Part shown: positions 34,658-44,890 of the stretch, in pieces | How the letters are laid out: every line of letters begins with the position of its first letter | Position numbering within the stretch: position 1 is the first letter of the stretch | Assembly (NCBI GenBank): GCA_023663725.1 | Contig: JAMPGX010000010.1 | Span: 54,284-118,283, forward strand | DNA: 64,000 nt | Direction: 5' to 3' | Source: a bacterium | Lineage (GTDB): Bacteria > Bacillota > Clostridia > Lachnospirales > Lachnospiraceae | The notes under the pieces: model-generated | What the model was told of the DNA's origin: nothing | Databases searched by the model: none | What the model saw: only the letters and a program-made list of their open reading frames with translations | Translations under genes and position numbers: made by a program

Positions 34658-35377
34658 CTACTGCTTTTCCATCTTGTAGCCCACCCCCCATACTACCTTT
34701 AGGTATTTGGGATTTTTGGGGTCGAGCTCTATTTTCTCGCGTATATTCCTCACATGCACCATGATTGTGTCCGTGTTTACCGCCTTCTCATTCCATACTC
34801 TCTCATAGATCTCATCCGCGGAAAAGACTCTGCCCGGATTCTTCATCAACAGCTGCACGATCTTGAACTCCATCGGCGTCAGCTTGACCGGCTCGCCGTC
34901 AACTGTCAGCTCCACACTGTCCTCATTCAGCTCCAGTCCGCCCAACGTATAGATATGCTCCTTTCCTGCAGCGCCGCCCACGGCGTTCATATACTTGCTG
35001 TAACGCCGCAGATGGGAGTTCACCCTGGCCAACAGCTCAAGCGGGGTAAAGGGCTTGGAGATATAGTCGTCCGCCCCCATGTTCAGCCCCATGATTTTAT
35101 CCACTTCCTCAGATTTGGCGGAGAGCATCAATACCGGAAACTCATACCCCAACTCCCTGGTCTTCATCAGCATGGTAATTCCATCCATCACCGGCATCAT
35201 CACATCCAGAATCACCAGATGTAACTCCCTGCTCCTGACTACCTCCAATCCTTCCTTGCCGTTTGCCGCCTGATAGACCTGATATCCCTGGTTGCGCAGA
35301 TAGATCTCGATCCCCTGCCGGATCTCCCTGTCGTCCTCTACCACCAGGATGCTGTACTCTTGCTGATTCATGCTCAT
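34658..35377 (-). CDS. OmpR/PhoB family response regulator
   Basis: The protein has 239 residues. The receiver domain (VVEDDREI, phospho-Asp58 in VILDVM, LMLSAK, ISKPFTP) is followed by a C-terminal winged helix with KLTPMEFKIVQLLMKNPGRVF. The ATG follows AGGGAG at 4 bases. It is the first gene of the pair with the histidine kinase. Downstream targets are not visible. Confidence 0.93.
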   Translation of the reverse strand: MSMNQQEYSILVVEDDREIRQGIEIYLRNQGYQVYQAANGKEGLEVVRSRELHLVILDVMMPVMDGITMLMKTRELGYEFPVLMLSAKSEEVDKIMGLNMGADDYISKPFTPLELLARVNSHLRRYSKYMNAVGGAAGKEHIYTLGGLELNEDSVELTVDGEPVKLTPMEFKIVQLLMKNPGRVFSADEIYERVWNEKAVNTDTIMVHVRNIREKIELDPKNPKYLKVVWGVGYKMEKQ

Positions 35378-35391
35378 TACTCTCCCTTGTC

Positions 35392-35480
35392 ATTCATTCC
35401 CACGAGCAATGAGTCGAACGGCCGTGCTTGCACGGACAGTTGACGAATGCCGCGAGGGTATTTGATCCGCAGGCGCGGGA
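35392..35480. repeat. Multi-stem foldback region between the GT4 gene and the two-component pair
   Basis: CCGTG-CTTG-CACGG forms the tip, an imperfect arm pair (GAGTCGAAC with GTTGACG) extends it, and ATTCCC/GGGAAT closes the outer end. There is no T-run. It lies between the regulator start and the end of the glycosyltransferase gene, which are co-directional. Confidence 0.5.
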
Positions 35481-35481
35481 A

Positions 35482-36783
35482 TCACCCCAGCAGACGCAGA
35501 CGCTCCCGCAGATCCCGAAATGCGCTTATCTGGGTGCCAGTATGTGACGCCGCATATTGCCTACAGGTATCAGTATATATCCTGACGGCTTTTTCTGCAA
35601 CTGAATCTTCCCGATACATGAGCGCGGTCTGGAAAGCGCCTACCCGCAGAGAATCTCGCAAGGGTTCGCTCTGTAACACCCGCAGCAACTGCTCCGTATA
35701 ATTTTCCTCCTCCTCCGGACACAGGTATCCATTGACGCCGTCCTCCACCAAATCTTCCACACCGGATGCCCGCACAGCCACCACCGGAGTCTTGGCAGCC
35801 ATGGCCTCCAGAATCACGATTCCCTGAGTCTCTGTCTTGGAGGCGAAGACAAAGCAGTCCGCAGCCGCCATATGAGCGGCTATCTCCCGATTGGGCAGAC
35901 TGCCGAGAAAACAGATCTGCTGGCGGATATCCAGCTGTTCACACAGATCCATATACTCCTCCCTCTGAGGGCCGTCGCCGATCACCATCAGCCGGAAATC
36001 TGGCAAAAATTGCTTCAGCCTGGCCATACAGCGCAGCAGAAACGGCACATTTTTCTCATGCCCCAGGCGGGATACCGTGACCATCAGTGGCATCTCTCCC
36101 TCACAATAACGCTGCCGAATACCCATTACAGCCTTCGGCTCCGCCCGATAACTCTCCTGCGTCAATCCGGTGGGCAGCACGGACACATCCGCCCGACAGT
36201 TATAAGGATATCCGTATTGCATACGAAATACCCTCTTCATGCCCTCCGTGGGAGCGATGACCGTATGGCAGCGACGCATAAAGCCGCTGAGATACCAGGG
36301 AGCAATCTCCTGTTTGATGGCCCGACTTCCCCGACAGCGGAGCCGCCCCAGCAGATTGTCCTTCTCCGCTCCCTGACTCAACCAGTGGATGGGGCCTGCA
36401 TAATCCAGATACTGTTCATATTGAGTATGGTAGGTATATACCAGCGGAATCCCATATTTGCGGGACAAATATGCCGCGACTTTGCCGATCAGCACCGGAT
36501 GATGCACATGAATCACATCAAAATTCTCCCGGGCGAATGTCTCCTCCAACACAGGGTCCAACGGATTGGGCAACACCGTATCACTGTAGAAATGCTGGCT
36601 TAAGGTACTGTATCGCACCACATCCTCCTCCTGCGCCTGCTCATCTCCCAGAAACTTGTATTTGGGGGCAAACACCACTACTCGGTGCCCCTGCTCCCTC
36701 AGCGCCACAGTCAGACGCTCGATGGAGATGGGCACTCCTCCGATATACGGTTTGTAATTGTTGGTCATCATCGCTATTTTCAT
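35482..36783 (-). CDS. GT4 family glycosyltransferase
   Basis: The protein has 433 residues. It begins MKIAMMTNNYKPYIGGVP, an N-terminal GT-B domain with HVHHPVLIG, and ends with the donor domain (VSRLGHEKNV, then SKTETQGIVILEAMAAKTPV, which holds the EX7E motif). Family 4 retaining transferases of this kind add sugars to lipids such as diacylglycerol. Here the DedA gene upstream supports a membrane lipid role, by inference. GGGAGG precedes the ATG. An upstream in-frame extension was rejected. Confidence 0.88.
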   Translation of the reverse strand: MKIAMMTNNYKPYIGGVPISIERLTVALREQGHRVVVFAPKYKFLGDEQAQEEDVVRYSTLSQHFYSDTVLPNPLDPVLEETFARENFDVIHVHHPVLIGKVAAYLSRKYGIPLVYTYHTQYEQYLDYAGPIHWLSQGAEKDNLLGRLRCRGSRAIKQEIAPWYLSGFMRRCHTVIAPTEGMKRVFRMQYGYPYNCRADVSVLPTGLTQESYRAEPKAVMGIRQRYCEGEMPLMVTVSRLGHEKNVPFLLRCMARLKQFLPDFRLMVIGDGPQREEYMDLCEQLDIRQQICFLGSLPNREIAAHMAAADCFVFASKTETQGIVILEAMAAKTPVVAVRASGVEDLVEDGVNGYLCPEEEENYTEQLLRVLQSEPLRDSLRVGAFQTALMYREDSVAEKAVRIYTDTCRQYAASHTGTQISAFRDLRERLRLLG

Positions 36784-36818
36784 CCCTGCTATCCTCCCGT
36801 TAAAATATTGTATTTTCA

Positions 36819-37328
36819 TCAGGCAAACCAGCTGAGAACCTGTTCCCCACAAAAATACCCTGCACCCACAAAAAACAGATTCCAGATAAAGATACCAATC
36901 GTAGAACAGAGAATATATTGTCCCAGCCGCATCCGAAACACTCCCGCTGGGATGGACACCAGTGTCCGTATCATGGGAATCAGCTTGGCTGCGATCAGCC
37001 CCATGCCGCCCTTCTCCTGCACCCAGGCCAGGTATTTTTCGATTCTGGGCCTCTGCTTGGGAAACTTATTCATATATTTCTCCAGGAAAAAGCGTCCGCC
37101 TGTGAGTCCCAGCACATACAATACCATGCTCCCCAGAAGGCCGGCTGTCACTGTGATGACCATCACCCACGGGAACGAGATATTGCCGCCCGCCGCCATA
37201 ATCCCTGCCAACGGCATGATGATTCCCGCCGGAAAACCGGGCAAATTCATATACTCCAGAAAGACCAGTAAAAAGATTGCGATTGCCCCATAGCGGGTAA
37301 ATATGTCCATTATTTCTGCATAGCTCAT
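36819..37328 (-). CDS. DedA family membrane protein
   Basis: The protein has 169 residues and about four to five hydrophobic segments. It shows FLEYMNLPGFPAGIIMPLAG at the start, then GLLGSMVLYVLGLTGGRFF, KLIPMIRTLVSIPAG (typical DedA R-x-x-x-x-P-A-G signature) and GYFCGEQVL. DedA proteins are implicated in lipid flipping. It is shorter than the usual about 200 residues. It lies 35 bases before the glycosyltransferase gene on the same strand. Confidence 0.88.
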   Translation of the reverse strand: MSYAEIMDIFTRYGAIAIFLLVFLEYMNLPGFPAGIIMPLAGIMAAGGNISFPWVMVITVTAGLLGSMVLYVLGLTGGRFFLEKYMNKFPKQRPRIEKYLAWVQEKGGMGLIAAKLIPMIRTLVSIPAGVFRMRLGQYILCSTIGIFIWNLFFVGAGYFCGEQVLSWFA

Positions 37329-37387
37329 TTCTTCAGCCTCCTTGCGATTCCTTTTCTCCTTCGAACTAATAGTCGATTGCGAAACCC

Positions 37388-37568
37388 GGTTACTTTGCCA
37401 GTGTCATTGTGCCCATTGCATATCCCAACGTAGGCACGCTCTCGCTCCGTTCTCACCGTAGCGGTACATAAGATGCTAAAATACAGCATCGAGGGTTGCT
37501 AGCAACCCTAGGTACCGACGGTTCGAAAGGGCCTACTTATGGAATATACAATATGCACAATTCGGTAC
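37388..37568. repeat. Foldback element copy B
   Basis: Outer arms TTGTGCCCATTGCATATCCC and ATTGTATATTCC-type sequence pair imperfectly. The core GTAGCGGTACATAAG, a GATGCT/AGCATC hairpin and a GGGTTGCTAGCAACCC palindrome, then GTACCGACGG, follow. GATTGCGAAAC at the left flank and GTTTCGCAAG at the right may be outer ends. Confidence 0.75.
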
Positions 37569-37902
37569 TGATAAAATCAGAGTTTCGCAAGCACCTATTC
37601 GAACTAACTTGCACATTATCCGTTTATCAGCTTAAAAACAGTATATGTTTCGCTTCTGAAGTTTTCTGGCAGGGAAAACCAAAGAATTTCTAAAGAAAGA
37701 GCAAAGATAAGGAGAAGCGCTTACAAGCGTATATGTATTCTTAAACGTTTGTTAAACAAATCTTAAACGCATCTATCTTGCTATTCACCGTCCAATTCCA
37801 TATACTATTTTTATCTCTATAAACCCTGTACAGGCTATGTTGAGGGTAGCTATAAGACCGATTAACATCTGAACAATTAAAGATGGGCATATGCAATACT
37901 TA
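37569..37902. other. AT-rich gap between foldback elements B and C
   Basis: No gene, terminator or convincing promoter was found in this 334-base stretch. Short open frames here lack ribosome sites. Confidence 0.6.
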
Positions 37903-38104
37903 GTTACTATGCCAGTGTCATGGTGCACATTGTACATTCCAACGCAGGCACGCTCTCGCTTCGTTCTCACCGTAGCGGTACTAAGCTCGTGCCGAATGAA
38001 TTCGGCAAACCTCGCTAAGTACCGACGGCTCGTGGTGTTACGGTTGCAAACCGTAACACGAAGCCTGCTTTTGGAATATACAATATACACCATTCGATAT
38101 TGAT
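37903..38104. repeat. Foldback element copy C
   Basis: Same orientation as copy B. Arms GTGCACATTGTACATTCC and GGAATATACAATATACACC are imperfectly complementary. Core GTAGCGGTACTAAG is followed by a GCCGAA/TTCGGC hairpin and GTACCGACGG. An extra perfect hairpin, GTGTTACGGTT with AACCGTAACAC (38036-38060), is inserted in one arm. Confidence 0.75.
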
Positions 38105-38136
38105 AAAAAACTGTTTATAAACCCTTTATAAGTTAG

Positions 38137-38203
38137 TATAGCCAATTGTGAAACCTTGTCCGCAAATAATAGAATTGATCAATATAGACAATTGTAAAAC
38201 CTT
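38137..38203. repeat. Two 21-base direct repeats
   Basis: TATAGCCAATTGTGAAACCTT at 38137-38157 recurs at 38183-38203 with two changes (18 bases are identical in one block pair around AATTGT). They lie between foldback copies C and D, upstream of the solute-binding protein gene. Confidence 0.6.
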
Positions 38204-38212
38204 CTTTTTCCA

Positions 38213-38373
38213 GTACCGAATTGTGTACATTGTATATTCCAAAAGCAGGCTCTTTCGAACTGTCGGTACTTAGATGCTGTTTTTTAGCATCTTATGTACC
38301 GCTACAGTGAGAACGAAGCGAGAGCGTGCCTGCGTTGGAATATACAATGTACACAATGACACTAGCAAAGTAC
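38213..38373. repeat. Foldback element copy D
   Basis: A perfect 22-base arm pair (38221-38242 with 38335-38356) encloses GTCGGTACTTA, an AGATGCT/AGCATCT hairpin with a T-rich loop, and CTTATGTACCGCTACAG followed by GAGAACGAAGCGAGAGCG. The orientation is opposite to copies B and C. It ends 52 bases before the start of the solute-binding protein gene. Confidence 0.85.
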
Positions 38374-38424
38374 CTGGCTTTCGCAAACGTCTAACAATAA
38401 GGCAATATGAAAGGAGAATTCAAA

Positions 38425-40767
38425 ATGAAACGCAACTGCAAAAAGCGTTACAGGTGTCTCAGCATTCTGTTGTTTATCACCCTCTTTCTCACAGGATGCG
38501 GAAATGGCTCCGCAGACAGCACCGGAGAAGAGTCCGCCCCTGAAGCGGCTCCTGCGATATCTGTGGATTGGAGCTCATATCAAATCACTCCTCCGCAAAC
38601 TGCCAAAACAGGTGATCAATGGTTTGTGACAGAATATCATGACGACTGGATTGCCCCATGTGAGCGGGAGTATGATACTTCTTACAGGCTGAATCCCCAG
38701 ACCTTCAATGGCGTTATTTACTATTGGACCTCCTATAGAAAGGGCGATCAGGCTTGGAGCTATATGGACTGTTTCGATTCACAGACAGGGCAGAGCCTTC
38801 AGGTGGAGCTTGATTTTCAGGAGCCCCAGAATACATTTTTCAAGGATATGACGATGGCGGGTGATAAGCTGGCAGCATTTCTCGCCTGCAGTCGCCAGAC
38901 GGAATCCGACACTCCGCTCTGTGCCTGTTCTCTTATCTACTATCACTTGGAGAACGGCGTACAGAAAACACTGGATCTGCTGCCGGCCCTGGCCGATGTG
39001 GGAATAACCAAATTACCTGACGCCTTTCAGGACCACACTAAGAGAAGTATCCTATGCGATTCAAAAGGTTGCGTTTATCTGATCTGGGAAAATTCTTTGG
39101 TCGTTGTAAGCGAAACCGGAGAACTGCTCTGCTATATGGAGTCTGCGGACAATGTCTCTCTGTCCTGCCTGTGTGATTTTCCGGACGGTTTCCCGATGTT
39201 TGTCCGCGAGGATAAAAACAACCGCACCAGCACTTATCTGGTCTATGACCATGACGCCAAAGAGATGCGTTCTCTGGGTGAATCCAAAAAAATTGTGATG
39301 AAATACGCCTGTATGGACCGCGCCGGAAATCTGTATTTTTTCACGGACATCAATCAGACAGACAACAATATTGTCAGATGGGATACCTTGTCAGGGAACC
39401 GTGAGAAAATCTTTGACTGTAAGGCAAATAGCATCTGTAATAACACGATGTCCTACAAAGCCATGACAATCCGGGAAAACGGCGATCTGGTAATCATGGA
39501 CCCTGTCTCTGAACACAGGAATATATATGTATTATCTCCCAGACAGCCGGAGACGGAGAGAACACTGACCCTTGTATCGACCAGCTACTCCAGCCAGCTG
39601 GAGAAGACAGCCGCCATCCTGTTTACCCAGCAGCATCCTGAAGTAAAGATAGACTATACCTGCATCACGGAGAACGATGACTGGGCGGCATATGTTAACA
39701 CCCTGCTTAACCGCATCGTAACCGGCGACGCTCCAGATATGTTCATAATCCCTGTTGACGTCATGCAAACCCTGTATGAAAAGGGCGCTCTGGCGGAGCT
39801 GACGGATATCATACCAGCGGATATCCGTAATCAGGTATTTGACAGTGTCTGGGAGGCGGGAACTGTCGATGGCAAGCTGGTGGGACTCACTACTCAAATT
39901 AGCGCCTCCAGCATGTTGGTTTCAAAAGAACTCTGGCCTGAAGAGACCTGGACACTGGAAGACATTCTGACTTTGGCAGAAAATGCGCCGCAAGGGACAC
40001 TGAAGGGGCTGATTCCTCTAAAGTGGAACATTCCCCTTCCGGAGCTCGCGCTGCATGCGCTAACTCTTAAAACGATTAACTCCTCCCTCGTGGACCTGGA
40101 AGCCGGCACCTGCAATTTTGACTGTGATGCATTCCGAAAGGTACTGCAATACTGCAAGGACACTCCCATCCCAGAGCGCAATCCCGATATCGCGAATCCT
40201 GTTCCAGCCCGTGAGGTTATGAATGGAGAGTATCTGGCCGATGCCTGTGAGATATTTGATTTTCCTATGTTTTGCACACAGATGTCACTGTATTCAGAGG
40301 ATTATCATTGGGTAGGCTATCCTACCGACAAGGGGAACGGCAATCTAATATACGCAGATTCCTTCTTGGCTGTCAGCAAGGACACGCAAAATATGGATCT
40401 GATCCAAGAATTTTTGCCCACACTTTACAGTGAAAGGCTGGAAAGCCTGTATCCCGACAGATGTGTGCGCAGGGATGTGCTCCGAAAACGCGTGGTAGAG
40501 CGCTCGTCCAATCCCGACGAAGGCGTAGCCTACTATATGGGAGAAGGCTCCTACCGAATCCTGGAGGGCAAACCCGACGGTACTTCCTATGTGGAGGATT
40601 ATATAGAATTCATAGACAACTGCACGATGCCGGAGTCTGAAAGCGGCCAGATTTCCCGCATTGTGTTAGAAGAGGCTTCCGCTTATTTCTCCGGTGATAA
40701 GGATATAGATACTGTCATATCGATTATTCAGAATCGGGTCCAGCTGTATCTGGATGAGAACAAATGA
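38425..40767 (+). CDS. ABC-type solute-binding lipoprotein
   Basis: The protein has 780 residues. A signal sequence ends at the lipobox LTGC (Cys25). Residues up to about 375 form a beta-rich part with regular DTPLCACS-type strands, like a propeller. From about 375 a family 1 extracellular solute-binding domain follows (TLVSTSYSSQLEKTAAIL, AYVNTLLNRIVTGDAPDM, GKLVGLTTQ). The substrate is unknown; sugar uptake is common in this family. The ATG at 38425 follows AAAGGAG; the one at 38407 is earlier but has no ribosome site. No permease or ATPase gene is adjacent. Confidence 0.8.
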   Translation: MKRNCKKRYRCLSILLFITLFLTGCGNGSADSTGEESAPEAAPAISVDWSSYQITPPQTAKTGDQWFVTEYHDDWIAPCEREYDTSYRLNPQTFNGVIYYWTSYRKGDQAWSYMDCFDSQTGQSLQVELDFQEPQNTFFKDMTMAGDKLAAFLACSRQTESDTPLCACSLIYYHLENGVQKTLDLLPALADVGITKLPDAFQDHTKRSILCDSKGCVYLIWENSLVVVSETGELLCYMESADNVSLSCLCDFPDGFPMFVREDKNNRTSTYLVYDHDAKEMRSLGESKKIVMKYACMDRAGNLYFFTDINQTDNNIVRWDTLSGNREKIFDCKANSICNNTMSYKAMTIRENGDLVIMDPVSEHRNIYVLSPRQPETERTLTLVSTSYSSQLEKTAAILFTQQHPEVKIDYTCITENDDWAAYVNTLLNRIVTGDAPDMFIIPVDVMQTLYEKGALAELTDIIPADIRNQVFDSVWEAGTVDGKLVGLTTQISASSMLVSKELWPEETWTLEDILTLAENAPQGTLKGLIPLKWNIPLPELALHALTLKTINSSLVDLEAGTCNFDCDAFRKVLQYCKDTPIPERNPDIANPVPAREVMNGEYLADACEIFDFPMFCTQMSLYSEDYHWVGYPTDKGNGNLIYADSFLAVSKDTQNMDLIQEFLPTLYSERLESLYPDRCVRRDVLRKRVVERSSNPDEGVAYYMGEGSYRILEGKPDGTSYVEDYIEFIDNCTMPESESGQISRIVLEEASAYFSGDKDIDTVISIIQNRVQLYLDENK

Positions 40768-40784
40768 GATATTTAAGGCGATCA

Positions 40785-40812
40785 AAAAGAGCATCCGCAG
40801 GGATGCTCTTTT
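40785..40812. terminator. Bidirectional terminator between the lipoprotein gene and ilvC
   Basis: AAAAGAGCATCC pairs perfectly with GGATGCTCTTTT around GCAG. T-runs on both strands allow it to end both converging genes. Confidence 0.85.
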
Positions 40813-40824
40813 GTAGAATATCAC

Positions 40825-42440
<1,616 letters not shown>

Positions 42441-42518
42441 AAACTCCTTATATCTGACTTTGTTTTACATCCTCATATTCGCTCTACATTTTAGCAAGAT
42501 AAAGCGCGGATGTCAACC

Positions 42519-43010
42519 CTAATCATCATTCTCGCTGCATTTTGCCAGTGCCAGCGTTCCGGTGCGGGCCACCTCCGCAATGCTGACGGATTGCAGCATG
42601 GTCAGCAATAGCCGAGTCCGGTCCGGCGTATCACAGATCTGAATCATCATAAAGTGCTTGGACATATCTACGATCTGCGCCTGCAATATCTCACAGATCT
42701 CTGTGATCTCCCTGCGGTTTCCCTTGTTGTGGCGCACCTTCACCAGCATCAGCTCTCTGCTGATGCTCTGACTCTCGTCAAAGGTCTTGACCTTGATGAC
42801 ATCCAACTTCTTGTTCAACTGCTTCTCGATCTGTTCTATCGTTCGCTCGTCTCCGCTGCTGACAATCGTCATACAGGAGATCTCCGGGTTGTCTGTCTCC
42901 CCCACTGTCAGGGAGTCAATATTAAAACATCTTCTGGCGAAAAGCCCTGCCACCTTGCCCAGTACGCCGGAGCGGTTTTCCACCAACACGGAATAGATTC
43001 TTTTTCTCAT
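42519..43010 (-). CDS. Acetolactate synthase small subunit paralogue, copy 2
   Basis: The protein has 163 residues. It has the same ACT-domain plan as copy 1 (NRSGVLGKVAGLFARRCFNI, IEKQLNKKLDV), but differs in the rest; for example CMTIVSSGDE replaces the RVTIVAYGDD of copy 1. It lies directly after ilvB, 53 bases apart. Two different regulatory subunits might let the enzyme respond to more than one amino acid; this is inference. The start at 43010 has GAAAGG upstream. Confidence 0.85.
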   Translation of the reverse strand: MRKRIYSVLVENRSGVLGKVAGLFARRCFNIDSLTVGETDNPEISCMTIVSSGDERTIEQIEKQLNKKLDVIKVKTFDESQSISRELMLVKVRHNKGNRREITEICEILQAQIVDMSKHFMMIQICDTPDRTRLLLTMLQSVSIAEVARTGTLALAKCSENDD

Positions 43011-43063
43011 CGTTAAGCCTTTCCGCATATCGCTGGCTTGGCCTGCGATATTGCATTAATCCG

Positions 43064-44680
43064 TTACTTCACCAGATCCATGGGATCAATCAGACATTCC
43101 AGCAGCACGGATGTATCGTCTCTCAGGAACGCATCCAGCACCTCGTCTGTCTGGTCCATGTTTTCCAACAGCTGATACTGCATATCATAGGCTGCGGCAA
43201 TGCGGTCCAGCCTGGGGCTGCCGGTAAGGTCCACCACGGAATAGTGATCCTTATAAGTATAGTGCTGGTATTCCCGCACCATGCCCAGATAGCCGTTTTT
43301 CAGGACGATAATCTTTACCGGAATCCGGTACTGGCTCATGGTGGCAAGTTCCATCATGGACATCTGGAAAGAGCCGTCGCCGCACACGGCGATAACCTGA
43401 CGGCTTTTGTCCGCCAGCTTCGCTCCCATGGCCGCCGGAATTGAGTAGCCCATAGTCCCCATGCCGCCGGAGGTCAGGAAACGCCCCTCCTTCACAACAT
43501 GATAGCTGCAGGACCAGATCTGATTCTGTCCTACATCAGCCACATATACCGCATCAGAAGCCATCTTCTCTGACAGGCGGGCAATAAAGGCCGCTGGGTC
43601 CACGTAGGCCGGATTGGGAGTCCGCCTCACAACCAGATTCTCTCTATACTGCTCCAGTGTCCGCAGCCATTCCTCGTGCTCACAGGTGAATTCCTCCTTG
43701 GCAAAATCCAGGAAGATATGCTTCACATCACCCACAAGCGGTATCGTAGGGCCGGCGTTCTTACCGATCTCCGCGGGGTCCACGTCGATATGCACCAGCA
43801 CCTTGTCGCGGGTGATCAGATCCGGCTGGCTCACCGCGCGGTCCGCTACTCTGGCTCCCACCATGATCAGCAGATCGGACTCGTTCATCGCTCGGTTGGC
43901 ATAGGCCTTGCCGTGGTTGCCCACCATGCCGAAATACAGAGGATGCTCCGTTGGCATGACGCCGATGCCCATCATTGTGGACACCACCGGTACCCGATAT
44001 TTTTCCGCGAATTCCCGCAGTTCCTCCCTGGCCTCGCTGAGAAGCACGCCGCCGCCCGCGCAGATGATGGGTCTCTTCGCCTTCTCCAGCTCCTTGATGA
44101 CCTTTTTAATCTGCACCGCATGGCCCTTGACCGTGGGCTTATAGGTGCGCATATTGACCTCTTCCGGATACTGAAACCTGCTTATGACCGCATTCTGGAT
44201 ATCTATGGGAATATCAATCAGCACCGGCCCTTTTCGCCCCGTATTGGCAATATGAAAAGCTTCCTTGAAGATGCGGGGAATGTCTCCCACATTCTTGACC
44301 AGATAGCTATATTTCACAAAGGATTCCACTGCGCCTGTGATATCCGCCTCCTGAAAGGAATCGCTGCCCAACAGCTGTGTATGTACCTGTCCGGTGATGC
44401 ACACCAGAGGAATGCTGTCCGCGAAGGCGGTGGCGATACCGGTGATCACATTGGTTGCGCCGGGGCCGCTGGTGACGGCGCAGACGCCAGGTCTGCCCGT
44501 AATCCGTGCCATACCGCTGGCCGCGTGAGCCGCATTCTGCTCCGTACGAATCAGTATGGTCTGGATCTGAGACTGCAGGATACTGTTGTAAAAGGGACAT
44601 ATGGCCACGCCCGGGTAACCGAACACATATTTTACGCCCTCTTCCTCCAGACATTTGATTATGGCATCCGCTCCTATCAT
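43064..44680 (-). CDS. ilvB: Acetolactate synthase large subunit
   Basis: The protein has 538 residues. It shows the thiamine diphosphate features: catalytic Glu in IRTEQNAAHAASG, VCAVTSGPGATN, and the GDG motif of GDGSFQMSMMELAT. Pyruvate condensation starts the valine, leucine and isoleucine pathway. AGGAGG precedes the ATG. Two small subunit genes and ilvC follow. A promoter is visible about 97 bases upstream. No T-box sequence was found in the leader. Confidence 0.93.
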   Translation of the reverse strand: MIGADAIIKCLEEEGVKYVFGYPGVAICPFYNSILQSQIQTILIRTEQNAAHAASGMARITGRPGVCAVTSGPGATNVITGIATAFADSIPLVCITGQVHTQLLGSDSFQEADITGAVESFVKYSYLVKNVGDIPRIFKEAFHIANTGRKGPVLIDIPIDIQNAVISRFQYPEEVNMRTYKPTVKGHAVQIKKVIKELEKAKRPIICAGGGVLLSEAREELREFAEKYRVPVVSTMMGIGVMPTEHPLYFGMVGNHGKAYANRAMNESDLLIMVGARVADRAVSQPDLITRDKVLVHIDVDPAEIGKNAGPTIPLVGDVKHIFLDFAKEEFTCEHEEWLRTLEQYRENLVVRRTPNPAYVDPAAFIARLSEKMASDAVYVADVGQNQIWSCSYHVVKEGRFLTSGGMGTMGYSIPAAMGAKLADKSRQVIAVCGDGSFQMSMMELATMSQYRIPVKIIVLKNGYLGMVREYQHYTYKDHYSVVDLTGSPRLDRIAAAYDMQYQLLENMDQTDEVLDAFLRDDTSVLLECLIDPMDLVK

Positions 44681-44776
44681 AAAAAACCTCCTAAATTAAT
44701 GAGTTCCACCTATCAGAGAACCCTGTTAGATTCTTTGTCTCATAAATATATCGTTTATCATTCTACATTTCTGCCT

Positions 44777-44805
44777 ATTCTAGCATAATAGATTGTGATA
44801 TACAA
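44777..44805 (-). promoter_or_regulatory. Promoter of the ilv operon
   Basis: TTGTAT and TAGAAT are separated by 17 bases on the minus strand. The leader to ilvB is about 90 bases. Confidence 0.5.
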
Positions 44806-44890
44806 GGTAAGGATTTAACCTGTTTATAACCTGTTAATTTTTGCAGGGCCACCAACCGTCCCTGATTCCGCTCCTAATTACGCATTACTG

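Noticed and set aside
37785-38543. Short open frames with the shared peptide TVRTKRERACVG in the foldback cluster
   Set aside because: The similarity comes from translation of the repeat core, not from related proteins; no ribosome sites.
44681-44776. Possible T-box or leader peptide before ilvB
   Set aside because: The GGTGGAAC-like stretch lacks the T-box anticodon and specifier context, and the only short frame has five codons without a run of branched-chain codons.
43676-44788. Plus-strand frame of 370 codons opposite ilvB
   Set aside because: Shadow frame; no motif and no ribosome site.
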